DNA of 64,000 nucleotides, taken from NCBI GenBank assembly GCA_030035585.1, contig CM057476.1, forward strand, positions 20,816,501 through 20,880,500. Reading direction: 5' to 3'. Position 1 is the first letter of the stretch, and every line of letters begins with the position of its first letter. The stretch is from Dugong dugon. Taxonomy: Eukaryota; Chordata; Mammalia; Sirenia; Dugongidae. This document shows positions 63,521 through 64,000 of the stretch, in pieces. Both the position numbers and the translations under genes were made by a program. The notes beneath the pieces were generated by a model. The model ran no database searches. It saw only the letters and a program-made list of their open reading frames with translations, and was not told where the DNA came from.

Positions 63521-64000
63521 GGTGTCAGGGGTTGCCAAGACCACCTCCAGGTTTGATGATTTGCTAGGAAGACTGACAGGACGCAGCATGTAGTCTTACT
63601 CAGCTAAGATGCACAGTGAAAAGATATCCTTTATAGAGAAAGTATACAAAGCAAAATCAATAAAGGGAAAAGATGCATGGGGTGAATTGAGGAGGAAACC
63701 AGGCACAAGCTTCCAAGAATCCTGTCCTTGTGTAGTCACACACAATCCTACAGCAATGAATTATGACAACATGTGTAAACTGTTGTCAACCAGGGAAACT
63801 TGTTAGAGACTCAGCACCTACCGTTTCTTTTGGACGGCTAGTCACATAGGTACTCTCTGCTTAGCATATACCAGAATTCCAGACTTGTAGAAGGAAAGCA
63901 CGTGTTCAGCATAAGCCAGATTGTACAGACAGTCTAGGCACAGTGAGCCACTCATCCTTAGGGAGGAAATGGTAGGAATCCTCCCAAAATCCAAGTTCCC
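63521..64000. other. PRR14L intron 2, nothing recognised
   Basis: Intronic sequence with no feature I can support. Confidence 0.4.

Overview
This is mammalian nuclear DNA, almost certainly from an afrotherian and quite possibly an elephant. More than two dozen copies of one short repeat family carry the AfroSINE layout: a head like gagccctggtggcgcagtgg and a tail like tatgagtcggaatcgactcg. There is also a near-complete but decayed RTE-type LINE, and many L1 fragments share a 3' UTR that I associate with elephant L1. The group assignment rests on remembered knowledge of these repeat families. I cannot separate African elephant, Asian elephant or other paenungulates.

Two protein genes lie back to back. 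The left 45 kb is the 5' end of DEPDC5 on the minus strand. DEPDC5 is a subunit of GATOR1, which switches off mTORC1 when amino acids are scarce. Fourteen coding exons, from the ATG at 44127 to the exon at 130-264, could be placed base by base. Their splice phases agree at every junction, giving an intact 1081-nt frame (360 residues plus one base). The untranslated first exon lies in a CpG island near 44.76-45.15 kb. The right part is the 5' end of PRR14L on the plus strand: a CpG-island first exon near 49.93-50.08 kb and a second exon at 58876-59400 that encodes the first 158 residues. The two genes are transcribed away from each other, and about 5 kb separates their CpG islands. This matches the order I recall for human 22q12.

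The rest is intron and intergenic DNA, much of it transposon. By region: 4.2-7.6 kb, an AfroSINE abutting an RTE LINE; 12.9-18.9 kb, nested and inverted L1s; 25.5-25.9 kb, two head-to-head MER20 elements; 27.3-28.7 kb and 32.2-34.4 kb, L1 3' ends; 37.6-39.2 kb, two DNA-transposon miniatures; 40.7 kb, a tRNA-Gly/RTE chimeric SINE; 46.4-49.1 kb, two probable retroviral LTR remnants around an L1; 56.6 kb and 60.2 kb, DNA transposons, the second with a nested retrotransposon.

There is no bacterial-type system, CRISPR array or functional RNA gene that I can support. The most informative oddities are a fold-back scar at an L1 5' junction, the chimeric tRNA-Gly/RTE SINE, a 17-bp sequence shared exactly by both gene promoters, a G16 run just inside DEPDC5 intron 1, and small upstream reading frames in both leaders.
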